Source: Nitratireductor aquimarinus
GTDB lineage: Bacteria; Pseudomonadota; Alphaproteobacteria; Rhizobiales; Rhizobiaceae
Direction of reading: 5' to 3'
Assembly: GCF_017255295.1 (NCBI RefSeq)
Contig: NZ_JAFKDE010000002.1
Span: forward strand, 496,001 to 560,000
DNA: 64,000 bases
Shown: positions 54,178 through 62,894 of the stretch, one piece after another
How positions within the stretch are numbered: position 1 is the stretch's first letter
How the letters are laid out: each line of letters starts with the position of its first letter
Notes under the pieces: model-generated
The model's input: the letters and a program-made list of their open reading frames with translations, nothing else
Database searches by the model: none
What the model was told of the DNA's origin: nothing
Position numbers and translations under genes: made by a program

Positions 54178-55695
54178 ATGGGCGACACCGCGATTTTTCG
54201 CATAGCCGGCCTGACCAAGGCGTTCGGACCCAACGCCGTGTTGCGTGGAGTGGGGCTCGACCTGCGCGCCGGCGAGGTAACGGTTCTGATGGGCGCCAAC
54301 GGTGCCGGCAAGTCGACGCTCGTGAAGGTCATGAGCGGCGTTCACCGCGCCGACCGTGGCGTGATGATGCTGGGCGACAGGCCCTTCTCTCCTGCCACCC
54401 CGGCAGAAGCGATGCGCGCCGGCGTGGTGACGGTGCATCAAAACATCAATGACGGTGTGGTGGGTGCGCTCGACGTGGCCAGCAATCTGGTGCTCGACCG
54501 GTTGAATGGCGCGGGCAGCGGCTTCTTCTTCAACCCGCGAAAGGTGCGGCGCGAAGCGCGTGAGGTGGCCGATCGCATGGGGCTCGGGATCGACCTCAGC
54601 GCCGAGGTGACCGACCTGCCGCTCGCCGACCGCCAGATGGTGGCCATTGCGCGCGCCATGGCGCATGAACCGCAGGTGATGATCCTCGACGAGCCCACCT
54701 CTTCGCTTTCAAGCAATGAGGCAGAACGGCTCTTTGCGCTGATCGACCGACTCAGGGCGCGCGGCGTCGCCATTCTCTACATTTCACACCGCATGTCGGA
54801 TATCCGGCGTCTGGCCGACCGGATTGTCAGCCTGCGCGACGGGGCCATTGTCGGGCAGTTCGATGAAAAGCCGCTCGACTATGAGGGCGCGGTCAATGCG
54901 ATGCTGGGCCAGAATCTGGGCCTGCACAGCATTGATGCGCGCGCTGCCGGGGCGCCGGTTTTCTCGGTCCGCGATCTGCGCATCGCACCGGGCGCAAAGC
55001 CGCTTTCCATGGAACTGGGCGCGGGCGAGGTGGTGGCGGTAACGGGGCTTGTGGGCGTCGGCAAGACGCGGCTTGCCGAAACGCTGTTCGGCATTCATGT
55101 ACCGCTTGCCGGCTCCATGCAGCTCGATGGCCGGGCCTATGCGCCCAGAACGCCGGCCAGCGCGATCAGGGACGGCGTGTTTCTTGTCGCCAAGGACCGC
55201 GCCTCCACGGGCATCGTGCCGGAATTCAACATCTACGAGAATATGAGCCTGCCGTTTCTGCCGCGCTTCTCGAACATGAGCGTGACGCGGCGGCGGGCCG
55301 AACGGCAGACCGCGCGCGAGCAGATTGCGGACCTCAAGATCGTGTGCCGCTCCGAGCGCGACGATCTTGCGACCCTTTCGGGCGGCAACCAGCAGAAGGT
55401 GACGGTGGCGCGCTGGCTGACACAGCCCTCGCGGCTTCTGATCCTGGACGAGCCGTTTCAGGGCGTCGACATTGCCGCGCGCCATGACATTGCGGCCAAG
55501 CTGCGCGAAAGCGCCCGCGACCGCGCAACACTGGTCTTTCTGACCGAACTGGACGAGGCGCTGGAGACGGCGGACCGTATCCTCGTCATGTCCGAAAACA
55601 CGATTGTCGGCGAGCATCGCAATGCCGACGTGGATATGGACCGACTGCTGGCCGAAGTTGCCGGCCAGCGTCTGGAACCCGCAGGGAGCGTTTAG
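54178..55695 (+). CDS. Sugar ABC transporter ATP-binding protein (RbsA-type)
   Basis: A 505-residue protein with two fused ABC ATPase domains. Domain 1 has Walker A GANGAGKST (about 40-48) and Walker B VMILDEPTS. Domain 2 has the degenerate Walker A GLVGVGKTR typical of sugar ABC (CUT2) proteins, signature LSGGNQQKV and LLILDEPFQG. It energises import through the permease and binding protein encoded next. A strong GGGAGGAGAG precedes the ATG at 54178. It is divergent from mtnK, so the cargo may be methylthioribose or 5-deoxyribose. Confidence 0.93.
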   Translation: MGDTAIFRIAGLTKAFGPNAVLRGVGLDLRAGEVTVLMGANGAGKSTLVKVMSGVHRADRGVMMLGDRPFSPATPAEAMRAGVVTVHQNINDGVVGALDVASNLVLDRLNGAGSGFFFNPRKVRREAREVADRMGLGIDLSAEVTDLPLADRQMVAIARAMAHEPQVMILDEPTSSLSSNEAERLFALIDRLRARGVAILYISHRMSDIRRLADRIVSLRDGAIVGQFDEKPLDYEGAVNAMLGQNLGLHSIDARAAGAPVFSVRDLRIAPGAKPLSMELGAGEVVAVTGLVGVGKTRLAETLFGIHVPLAGSMQLDGRAYAPRTPASAIRDGVFLVAKDRASTGIVPEFNIYENMSLPFLPRFSNMSVTRRRAERQTAREQIADLKIVCRSERDDLATLSGGNQQKVTVARWLTQPSRLLILDEPFQGVDIAARHDIAAKLRESARDRATLVFLTELDEALETADRILVMSENTIVGEHRNADVDMDRLLAEVAGQRLEPAGSV

Positions 55696-55698
55696 AGA

Positions 55699-56766
55699 AT
55701 GGACAGCCGTACGGCGGACAAGACCCCGGTTGAAACCCCGGCTGAGGCGCTGGCGCAGCCGAAAGACGGCCGCTCGCTGCGCGAGCTGGCAATCCGCTAT
55801 GGCTTTTTGAGCCTGCTTGTGGGGCTGATCATTTTCTTCTCGCTTGCGACGCGCGGCTTCACCTCGCCGCAGGCGGCGGTCTTCATCCTGCAATCCGTTT
55901 CGATCACCGGCATTCTGGCGCTCGGCGTGACGGCGACGCTGGTGGTGGGCGGTTTCGACCTTTCCATCGGCTCCATCGCCACAAGCTCCATGATGGCGGC
56001 GGCCTATGTGATGGTGGTGCTGGAGCAGAACGCACTGGTGGCGGTTCTGGTGTGTCTTGCCATCGGCGCGCTGGTCGGGCTGATCAACGGTTTGATCATC
56101 TGCTATATGCGCGTGCCCGATCTTCTGGCGACGCTCGGCATGATGTTCCTGCTGATCGGTCTGCAGCGCATTCCGACCGAAGGGCGCTCCATCGCAACCG
56201 GCATGACGCTGCCCGACGGCTCGACCGCCGAGGGCACGTTCAGCCAGGCCTTTCTGGCGCTCGGGCGGCACCGGTTCGATCTCTTCATGGAGAACCTCGT
56301 GCCGGCCTCGGTGGTGGTGCTGATCGTGCTGGCGATCCTGATCTGGTTCTTCCTCGAATACACGCGGTTTGGCCGCATGATGTATGCGGTGGGATCGAAT
56401 GCGCGCGCTGCGGAGTTTGCCGGCGCGCCGGTCAAGGCCTACCGCATCTGGGCCTATGTGATCTCGGGCGTCTTCGCCTCCATCGGCGGCATTCTTCTGG
56501 CCGCGCGCCTTGGGCGCGGCGACATCGCATCGGGCAACAATCTGCTTCTGGATGCGGTGGCGGCGGCGCTGATCGGTTTTGCGGTGCTGGGTGCAGCCAA
56601 GCCGAATGCGTTCGGCACGGCCATCGGGGCGCTGTTCGTGGGCGTGCTCCTGCAGGGGCTCACCATGATGAACGTGCCGTATTACACGCAGGATTTCGTC
56701 AAGGGCGCGGTGCTCGTCATCGCTCTGATCTTCACCTTTGCGCTGCTTGGGAGGAATGCCCGGTAG
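55699..56766 (+). CDS. Sugar ABC transporter permease (RbsC-type)
   Basis: A 355-residue inner-membrane permease of the CUT2 family, with 8-10 helices. The conserved cytoplasmic coupling segment FGRMMYAVGSNARAAEFAGAPV (around residues 225-247) contacts the ATPase. The region near residue 95, VVGGFDLSIGSIA, is the other family signature. It starts 4 bases after the ATPase stop and is likely to share its transcript. Confidence 0.92.
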   Translation: MDSRTADKTPVETPAEALAQPKDGRSLRELAIRYGFLSLLVGLIIFFSLATRGFTSPQAAVFILQSVSITGILALGVTATLVVGGFDLSIGSIATSSMMAAAYVMVVLEQNALVAVLVCLAIGALVGLINGLIICYMRVPDLLATLGMMFLLIGLQRIPTEGRSIATGMTLPDGSTAEGTFSQAFLALGRHRFDLFMENLVPASVVVLIVLAILIWFFLEYTRFGRMMYAVGSNARAAEFAGAPVKAYRIWAYVISGVFASIGGILLAARLGRGDIASGNNLLLDAVAAALIGFAVLGAAKPNAFGTAIGALFVGVLLQGLTMMNVPYYTQDFVKGAVLVIALIFTFALLGRNAR

Positions 56767-56806
56767 CGCCCGTTCAAAAGCAAACAGGCAGTGGAGGAGA
56801 AAGAGT

Positions 56807-57862
56807 ATGGAAATTTCACGCAGACTTCTGGGCAAGATGGCCGTGGCGCTGGCCGGCGCGACCATGCTTCTGCCGGCAGCCGCCGGCGCACAGGACAAGC
56901 CCGCGCCGTTCGACAATCCGGGTGATGTGGAGATTGCGCTGGTGCGCTATCTTTCCACGGGCGACTTCTTCCAGGCTTATCTTTCGGGCGTGGAAAAGCA
57001 GTCCGAGGCGCTGGGTGTGAACCTGCGCGTGCTCGACAGCCGCCAGGACGCCGCGCTTCAGGCCGACATGGTGGATCAGGCGATTGCGCTTGGCGTTGAT
57101 GGCATCATCATCCAGCACGGCCTGACCGAATCCATGAAGGAGGCTGCCCAGCGCGCCGTCGATGCGGGCATCAAGGTCGTGGCCTTCGACGTGAATGTCG
57201 AAAATGATGCGATCCCGCAGATCGAGCAGTCCGACCGGGATCTGGCGCGTCTGGCGCTTGAGCAGGCCGTTGCCGACAATGGCGAAGCGTGGAAGGCAGG
57301 CTATGTTTATGTGGCCGGCATTGCACCGCTCGATCGCCGCGACGAGACCTGGCGCGAATTCAAGGAAAAATATCCGGGCATCGAGGAAGTGGCGCAGTTC
57401 GGCACGCTCGACAATCCGATCGCCAACTCGGTCGCCAACCAGGCGCGCTCGGTGGTGACGGCAAATCCGGACATCCAGGTCATGTTCGCGCCCTATGACG
57501 AGTTCGCCAAGGGCGTGAAGATCGCCGTAGACGAGGCCGGCCTTTCCGATGGCATCAAGATCTATTCGGCTGACGTTTCGACGGCCGATATTTCGGCCAT
57601 GCGTGAGCCGGGCAGCGCCTGGGTCGCCACCGCCGCCACGAACCCTGCCGTTGTGGGCGAGGTTTCGGTGCGCGCGCTCGCCATGCTTCTGGCCGGCGAG
57701 GAGCCGGGCAAGAGCGTCATCGTTCCGCCGACGCTGATCACGCAGCAGGCGCTCAACGATGGCGACATCAAGAACATGGACGATCTGTCGGCGAAGATGC
57801 CGCAGTTTGCCCATGCCGATGTGGCGGTGCCGGACTGGATGCCGCTGCCTGCGCGCGACTGA
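56807..57862 (+). CDS. Sugar ABC transporter substrate-binding protein
   Basis: A 351-residue periplasmic binding protein of the Peripla_BP_4 (RbsB-like) type. A signal peptide, with cleavage after about residue 28 (AAAGAQ), is followed by the two-lobed domain with QADMVDQAIALGVDGIIIQ (about 90-108) and VVAFDVNVENDA. GGAGGAG precedes the ATG at 56807. The strong terminator downstream closes the transporter operon. Binding-site residues do not reveal the ligand. Confidence 0.92.
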   Translation: MEISRRLLGKMAVALAGATMLLPAAAGAQDKPAPFDNPGDVEIALVRYLSTGDFFQAYLSGVEKQSEALGVNLRVLDSRQDAALQADMVDQAIALGVDGIIIQHGLTESMKEAAQRAVDAGIKVVAFDVNVENDAIPQIEQSDRDLARLALEQAVADNGEAWKAGYVYVAGIAPLDRRDETWREFKEKYPGIEEVAQFGTLDNPIANSVANQARSVVTANPDIQVMFAPYDEFAKGVKIAVDEAGLSDGIKIYSADVSTADISAMREPGSAWVATAATNPAVVGEVSVRALAMLLAGEEPGKSVIVPPTLITQQALNDGDIKNMDDLSAKMPQFAHADVAVPDWMPLPARD

Positions 57863-57887
57863 GGCAGTGCGTTGGGTGGAATGGAAA

Positions 57888-57912
57888 GGGCGGCTTGCGG
57901 GCCGCCCTTTTT
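57888..57912 (+). terminator. Rho-independent terminator after the binding protein gene
   Basis: GGGCGGC (57888-57894) and GCCGCCC (57901-57907) form the stem with a six-base loop, followed by TTTTT. A degenerate copy lies at about 58421-58441 in the duplicated segment. Confidence 0.88.
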
Positions 57913-58112
57913 GTTTGCGCGGAGATGGTGGTGCGTGCCCTTTCCCTCGCCCTTCGACAAGCTCAGGATGAGGGAAAGGGCAGGGATACGGGGTGCGGCT
58001 GGAAGCCGGGAGGCATATTTCGCGATGATATGACAACGCAAGCCCTCATCCTGAGCGCGTCGAAGGGCGAGGGCGGGATGGCGGGTGCGATCTTGTGAGC
58101 GTTGGCGTGCGC

Positions 58113-58158
58113 CCCTCATCCGCCTGCCGGCACCTTCTCCCCGCTGGCGGGGAGAAGG
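58113..58158. repeat. Dispersed intergenic palindrome, copy b
   Basis: A CCTCATCCGCCTGCCGG...GGAGAAGG element with perfect CTTCTCCCC/GGGGAGAAG arms around GCTGGC. It matches the copy at 58646-58692 almost base for base. Confidence 0.65.
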
Positions 58159-58645
58159 AAAGCGCGGCTCTTGGGCTGCCCTTTTGATTTGCCCTTCAGG
58201 CATGGATACCCGGCTCGGGGGCCGGGCATGACGAATGGGGGGCGGGATGATGCAGCTCGTCGGCATCCGAGATTGACGCCACCACTCCTGCCATTCGTCA
58301 CCCTCGGGCTTTGACCCGAGGGGCCATGCCGGGACGGCCAATGCCCGTATGCCGGCGTCCTTATCGCAGGGCGGGTGCGATGTTGCGCGGGCCCAATGTC
58401 GCGCGAGAATGGATCGGTGAGGGCGGCTTTCAGGCCGCCATTGTTGTTTGCGCGGAGATGATGGTGCGTGCCCTTTCCCACGCCCTTCGACAGGCTCAGG
58501 ATGAGGGAAAGGGCAGGGAGGCGTATGGCGGCTTGAAGTGTGCGGGAATGTTTTGTGATGACACAGCAACGCAAGCCCTCATCCTGAGCTTGTCGAAGGG
58601 CGAGGGCGGGATGGCGGGTGCGAGGTTGTGAGCGTTGGCGCTCGC

Positions 58646-58692
58646 CCCTCATCCGCCTGCCGGTACCTTCTCCCCGCTGGCGGGGAGAAGGA
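58646..58692. repeat. Dispersed intergenic palindrome, copy c
   Basis: Second copy within the tandem duplication, with the same CTTCTCCCC/GGGGAGAAG arms. It differs from copy b at only a few positions, as expected from duplication of the whole segment. Confidence 0.65.
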
Positions 58693-58896
58693 AAGCGCGG
58701 CTTTTGGGCTGCGCTTCTTGTTCTGCCGTTCAGGCATGGATACCCGGCTCGGGGGCCGGGCATGACGAATGGGTGGGGCGGGAGGATGCAGATCGTCGGC
58801 ATCCGCGATTGACGCCACCACTCCTGCCATTCGTCACCCTCGGGCTTTGACCCGAGGGGCCATGCCGGGACGGCCAATGCCCGTATGCCGGCGTCC

Positions 58897-60951
58897 TTAT
58901 CGCAGGGCGGCTGCGATGTTGCCGCCGTCGACGGTGGTGACGTCGGCGGTGGTGCGTTCGGCAAGGGCGTGGTTCAGGAAAGCCTGCGCCACGTCTTCGG
59001 CGCGCACTTCAAGGCCGAGAAGATTGCCGCCCATATAGTCCCTCTCCGAGACGCCGCGCGCGGTGGAGCGGTTGGCGATCATCTCGTTGGTGAGGAGGCC
59101 GGAGCGGATGCGGTCGGCGTTGACCGCGTTGGAACGCACACCGATGGAGCCGTAATCCAGCGCATATTGCCGCGAAAGGAACAGCGTTGCCGCCTTGGGC
59201 AGGCCGTAAGCGCCGAAATTCGCTCCCGGATTGACTGCCTGTTTGGAGGTGTTGAAGAGCAGAACGCCGCCGGTGCCCTGCTGTTTGAAGAGGCGCACCG
59301 CGTTCTGCGCCACGCTCTGATGGGCGAAGAAGTTGAGCTCAAAGCTCTGGCGCAGCGTGGCGTCTTCCAGCTCACCGATCTTGCCTTCCCAGGCCGCACC
59401 CGCGTTGGAGACCACGATGTCGACGCCGCCGAACACATCACGCGCCCTGTCGAAGGCGGCGCGCACGGCAGTCGCGTCGGTCACGTCCGCGCCGATGCCG
59501 ATTGCGCCATTGCCAATGGATTTGGCCACATCCCTGGCCTTGTCGGCATGCATGTCGACGACGACCACATGCGCGCCCTGCGAGGCAAACAGCTTCGCCG
59601 TGGCTGCGCCGATTGCACCGGCGCCGCCGGTTACCAGCGTGACCTGGCCGGACAGCGGCTTGGGCTTGTTGGACGCGAGCTTGGCCTGTTCGAGAGACCA
59701 GTATTCAAGCTCGAAGAGGTCGGAGAGCGCCAGCGGATGGAAAGAGCCGATGGCCTCGGCGCCGGTGACGGCTTCCACCAGCATTTCGCCCACATCGGCG
59801 GCGATCTTCGCTTCCTTCATGCTGCGGCCATGGCCGATGAGACCGAGACCGCGCACCAGCGTCAGGCGTGGCATGGTGTCGAGCATGGTGCGCTCCACAT
59901 CGTTGGCGGCGTTGTTGGTCTCGAAATAGTCCTTGTAGCGGTCCGAGAACGCGGCGACCTTTTCGCGGATGATCTTGCCATAGGCGTCGAGCTTGCCGGC
60001 CTCGGGGGCGGGCAGAACCATGGGGCCGGTCTTGATGCGGATCGAAAGATCCGGCGTGGAGACGCCGCGGGTGGCGAGCTCTTCGGCGGTGTCGGCGTTC
60101 ACATAGTCGAGGATCTTTGGCGAGGTGCGGAAGTCGCAGACCATGCGGCCATATTTGCCTTCGCCCTCATCGATGGCGATCGCGCCACGCAGATAGGGCA
60201 TGATCTGCGACGGGGTGGCGAGTTCCTTCGGCAGCGCCACCGGGTTGAACGGCGTCTTGCCGTGCCCGGCGACATAATCCTCGGCCATGGTGACGAACTC
60301 GATCATGAGATCGTAGGCCGTCTTGGCGTCCTCGGCGAAGGTGAAGATGCCGTGCTTGTCGAGGATCAGGCCCTCGACGGACGGGTTTGCGTCATAGATG
60401 TCGGCGGCTTCCTTGGCGAGGTCGAAGCCCGGCTTGATGTAGGGCACGAAGCCGAGCCGGTCGCCGAAGACCTTCTTGCAGAGCGCTTCGGAATCTTCCT
60501 GGTCAACCAGTGCGAGGATCGCGGTGGAATGGGTGTGGTCGACGAATTTGTGCGGCAGGAAGGCGTGCAGAAGCGTTTCGATGGACGGGTTGGGAGAACC
60601 CGGATCGATGAGGTTTGCACGCTGCATCGCCACCATGTCTTCATCCGACAGGGAGGGCAGTTCGCGGGCGGCCAGAAGCGCGTCCATCTTCACGGCAGGC
60701 AGGCCCTGTGGCTCGATCACGCCCATGTCCCAGCCGCTGCCCTTGACGCACAGAACATCATATTCGCGGCCCAGAATGTCGGTGGCGCGGCTCTTCAGCG
60801 AGGTGTTGCCGCCGCCATGCAGCACGAGGCGTGGCTCGCCGCCCAGAAGACGGGTCGTGTAGACGCGCAGCGCCAGGTCGCGTGCGACGCCCTTCTGCGC
60901 ATAGTGCTCGACAAGCTTTTCGGCTTCGCTGTCTTTCCAGAGGTTCTGCAT
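58897..60951 (-). CDS. Class II aldolase / short-chain dehydrogenase fusion
   Basis: A 684-residue bifunctional enzyme of the RhaD/YuxG type. The N-terminal class II aldolase part has HGGGNTS (45-51) and a metal-binding HTH (139-141). The C-terminal SDR has the NAD motif TGGAGAIG (from 441), Ser569, Tyr582 and Lys586 of the catalytic triad. It would cleave a ketose-1-phosphate to DHAP plus an aldehyde and process the aldehyde with NAD(P). Beside mtnK and mtnA the natural substrate would be methylthioribulose- or 5-deoxyribulose-1-phosphate; rhamnulose-1-phosphate is the alternative. The ATG at 60951 has AGGACAG upstream; a start at 60996 is less likely. Confidence 0.9.
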   Translation of the reverse strand: MQNLWKDSEAEKLVEHYAQKGVARDLALRVYTTRLLGGEPRLVLHGGGNTSLKSRATDILGREYDVLCVKGSGWDMGVIEPQGLPAVKMDALLAARELPSLSDEDMVAMQRANLIDPGSPNPSIETLLHAFLPHKFVDHTHSTAILALVDQEDSEALCKKVFGDRLGFVPYIKPGFDLAKEAADIYDANPSVEGLILDKHGIFTFAEDAKTAYDLMIEFVTMAEDYVAGHGKTPFNPVALPKELATPSQIMPYLRGAIAIDEGEGKYGRMVCDFRTSPKILDYVNADTAEELATRGVSTPDLSIRIKTGPMVLPAPEAGKLDAYGKIIREKVAAFSDRYKDYFETNNAANDVERTMLDTMPRLTLVRGLGLIGHGRSMKEAKIAADVGEMLVEAVTGAEAIGSFHPLALSDLFELEYWSLEQAKLASNKPKPLSGQVTLVTGGAGAIGAATAKLFASQGAHVVVVDMHADKARDVAKSIGNGAIGIGADVTDATAVRAAFDRARDVFGGVDIVVSNAGAAWEGKIGELEDATLRQSFELNFFAHQSVAQNAVRLFKQQGTGGVLLFNTSKQAVNPGANFGAYGLPKAATLFLSRQYALDYGSIGVRSNAVNADRIRSGLLTNEMIANRSTARGVSERDYMGGNLLGLEVRAEDVAQAFLNHALAERTTADVTTVDGGNIAAALR

Positions 60952-61026
60952 GTCTGTCCTGTACGTGTCTTGAAGGGTTGCGCTTGCCGGCGTCAATCAG
61001 GCCGGGGTGGGTCAGGCTGGCGTTGA

Positions 61027-61992
61027 TCAGGCCGGCGTGGGTTCACTGGCGGTGTGGTGCTTCAGAAGCTTCGTCGCCATGGATGACGTGGTCACCAGAT
61101 GGGTGAAGAAACGGCCGGCGATGGCGGCCTGCAGGGGCTCGAACTTCTCGTCCTCCTGCACCACCATGAGCCGCCGGGGAATGGCGCGGATGGCGTCGAA
61201 ATCGGCAGAGATCATGCGCCGGTTGTAATCGCAGTCGAGCAGGGTGCCGTCGGCGGTGATGATCTGCCCGGCAATGACGCCGGTCGCGCCCATTGTTTTC
61301 AGCCGTTCAAGCTCTTCAAGGCTGAGCGCGCCGCATTTGATAACGTGGCTGTCGGCGTCCAGCGCGCCGACCGTGAAGAGCGCCATGTCGCAGGCGCTGA
61401 TCCCGTCGAGCTGCTCGCGGATGACCGGCTCCTCGCGCAGGGCGCGCGCCAGCTCCTCGGTGCTGAGCACCAGCGGGGCGTAGAAATTCAGACCCTTGGC
61501 GTTCAGCCGGCGGGCAATCTCCATGGTGCACTGGTCGGGACGGTAGGCATAGGGCGAGCCGAGATTGCCGCACATCTCCACCACCGTGACGCCCTCACGG
61601 TCGGCGTAGCTCATCGCATCGGCGATGTCGTAGACGGTGCGGCCCCAGGCAACGCAGACCTGATTGCCGTTCTCGACCATCTCCAGAAACACATTGGCAG
61701 CAAGCGTGGGGATCTCGGAAGCGGGAGAGGGCGAAAGCGCGTCCTCGCCGACGAGCCAGACGGTCTCAAGGCCGAACGCGTCTTCCATCTGGCGGGCAAG
61801 ACGCTCGCCGCTGAAGAGATGCGTGGAGGTGGAGATGTTGACGATGCCGGCTTCGCGCGCCTTGCGCAGATAAAGCGCCACGGACGCGCGCGAAATGTTC
61901 AGCCGCTGCGCAACCTCGTCCTGACGCAGGCCGTGCGTGTAATAAAGCCAGGCGGCCTTGTGTATGATCTGTTCTGCCGGACGATAAGCCAT
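61027..61992 (-). CDS. SorC-family sugar-responsive transcriptional regulator
   Basis: A 321-residue regulator. The N-terminal HTH (about 20-50) has LRQDEVAQRLNISRASVALYLRKAREAGIV. The C-terminal sugar-phosphate-binding domain of the SorC/DeoR type (about 60-310) has CVAWGRTVYDIADAM and ADGTLLDCDYNRRMIS. The ATG at 61992 was chosen because AAAGGAGG stands 6 bases upstream; a TTG at 62031 would add 13 residues encoded by the operator itself. It is encoded 75 bases upstream of the aldolase fusion, in the same direction. It probably senses a sugar phosphate of the pathway. Confidence 0.88.
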   Translation of the reverse strand: MAYRPAEQIIHKAAWLYYTHGLRQDEVAQRLNISRASVALYLRKAREAGIVNISTSTHLFSGERLARQMEDAFGLETVWLVGEDALSPSPASEIPTLAANVFLEMVENGNQVCVAWGRTVYDIADAMSYADREGVTVVEMCGNLGSPYAYRPDQCTMEIARRLNAKGLNFYAPLVLSTEELARALREEPVIREQLDGISACDMALFTVGALDADSHVIKCGALSLEELERLKTMGATGVIAGQIITADGTLLDCDYNRRMISADFDAIRAIPRRLMVVQEDEKFEPLQAAIAGRFFTHLVTTSSMATKLLKHHTASEPTPA

Positions 61993-62023
61993 TCCGCGCC
62001 TCCTTTCGACATTATTCATGGTG

Positions 62024-62039
62024 ATTGACAAAAGTCAAT
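62024..62039. promoter_or_regulatory. Candidate SorC operator in front of its own gene
   Basis: ATTGAC-AAAA-GTCAAT is a perfect 16-base dyad 32 bases upstream of the regulator ATG. It contains TTGACAAA, the same half-site as in the mtnK/ABC operator at 54118-54142. Confidence 0.55.
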
Positions 62040-62128
62040 TCGTCGCCGGGAAGAAGCGCGAACCATGGGGAAGCGGGTCTTGTAGTCATGACGGGCAGGC
62101 ATGACGGATCGGGTGATCCGGACAAGAG

Positions 62129-62160
62129 AAAGGCCGGGATGCATGTGCATCCCGGCCTTT
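62129..62160 (-). terminator. Terminator downstream of the glycine-zipper lipoprotein gene
   Basis: Perfect 15-base arms (62129-62143 and 62146-62160) carry AAAGGCCGGGATGCA and its complement around TG. It lies between the lipoprotein gene and the regulator promoter and can act on both strands. Confidence 0.8.
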
Positions 62161-62199
62161 GCAGATTTTAAGGGGCAGCGCGGGGCGCTGCCAGTCAGA

Positions 62200-62469
62200 T
62201 CAGTAACCCTGCGGGCAGCGCGCTTCGTAGCGGCGGCCATACTCGTCGCGGTAGACGCAGACGTTTCTGTTTTCCTGCGAACGACCGACCAGAGCGCCGG
62301 CCACGGTGCCGACTGCGCCGCCGATGAGCGCGCCTTCAACCTTGTTGCCGGAAGCGAGCGCGCCGATGGCTGCGCCGCTGGCGCCGCCGAAGGCTGCGCC
62401 CTGCTGGGTGGGGGTGCAGGCCGCAACGCCCAGAAGCAGCGCCGGAACGATAAGCAGTGACTTTTTCAT
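62200..62469 (-). CDS. Small glycine-zipper lipoprotein
   Basis: An 89-residue outer-membrane-type lipoprotein. The signal peptide ends in the lipobox GVAAC (Cys about residue 18). A glycine zipper (GAAFGGASGAAIGAL and ALIGGAVGTVAGALVG, about 25-65) forms a hairpin as in Slp/17 kDa-type proteins. A C-terminal CVYRDEYGRRYEARCPQGY with two Cys follows. GGAGAGG precedes the ATG at 62469. Function is unknown; such proteins often help maintain envelope integrity. Confidence 0.8.
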   Translation of the reverse strand: MKKSLLIVPALLLGVAACTPTQQGAAFGGASGAAIGALASGNKVEGALIGGAVGTVAGALVGRSQENRNVCVYRDEYGRRYEARCPQGY

Positions 62470-62894
62470 AAAACCTCTCCAACTCTTTTCTTGATCATAA
62501 GCTTCGAAAGCCAATTTGGTTCCGCTTGAAGCTGTCTGATATAACAATGTCCCTATCGCCGTATACCATGCACATGAAATCCGGCAAAACTCGGTATCAC
62601 AAGCATAGTTTGTGACGATTTAAATCCTAATTCTGTGAATTCCCCCGTTCAAACGGAGGTGGTTCCGAAGGCGAAACAGGCATTTGGGCGAGAATCACCC
62701 CTTTTGTTGAACTTGCCGTGTTCCGCTAGCCGACTATTTGACTGATTCTGGTCTCAATCCACACCGTTGAGGTCGCATACAGACCATGTGCGATGGCGCT
62801 TTTGGGCCAAATTTTCTCCTGTGGAGGAGCGCTCCGGTGGTGGGCGGCCATACTGTCGTTTGCTTCCAGCCCTCGGACAGAGATGGAGTGAAAC
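62470..62894. promoter_or_regulatory. Divergent promoter region of the lipoprotein and BCCT genes
   Basis: A 425-base gene-free gap. It contains promoters for both divergent genes. No clear operator, riboswitch or known box was recognised. The start of the BCCT gene is preceded by GGAGTG. Confidence 0.4.

Larger units (their letters stand above)
57888..58921. repeat. Tandem duplication of about 0.53 kb between the transporter and aldolase genes
   Basis: Two highly similar direct copies, roughly 57888-58385 and 58421-58921, are offset by about 533-536 bases. Each starts with the GGGCGGC hairpin and ends with the last codons of the aldolase/dehydrogenase gene (TTATCGCAGGGCGG...), so copy 1 holds a 3' remnant of that gene. 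Each also contains an inverted pair of CTCATCCTGAGC...CGAAGGG elements and one CTTCTCC...GGAGAAGG palindrome. No gene is supported between 57913 and 58896. Confidence 0.85.

Noticed and set aside
54784-56916. 710-codon minus-strand frame opposite the ABC ATPase and permease genes
   Set aside because: Crosses two real plus-strand genes with clear motifs; its composition (His/Arg/Gln-rich) marks it as a shadow.
57943-58700. Repeats between the transporter and aldolase genes considered as a CRISPR array
   Set aside because: Unequal, palindromic elements in a tandem duplication with no regular 28-37 base repeats or spacers, and no cas genes.
58885-61026. 713-codon plus-strand frame opposite the aldolase/SDR gene
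   Set aside because: The minus strand has the intact aldolase and SDR motifs; the plus frame has no recognisable domain.
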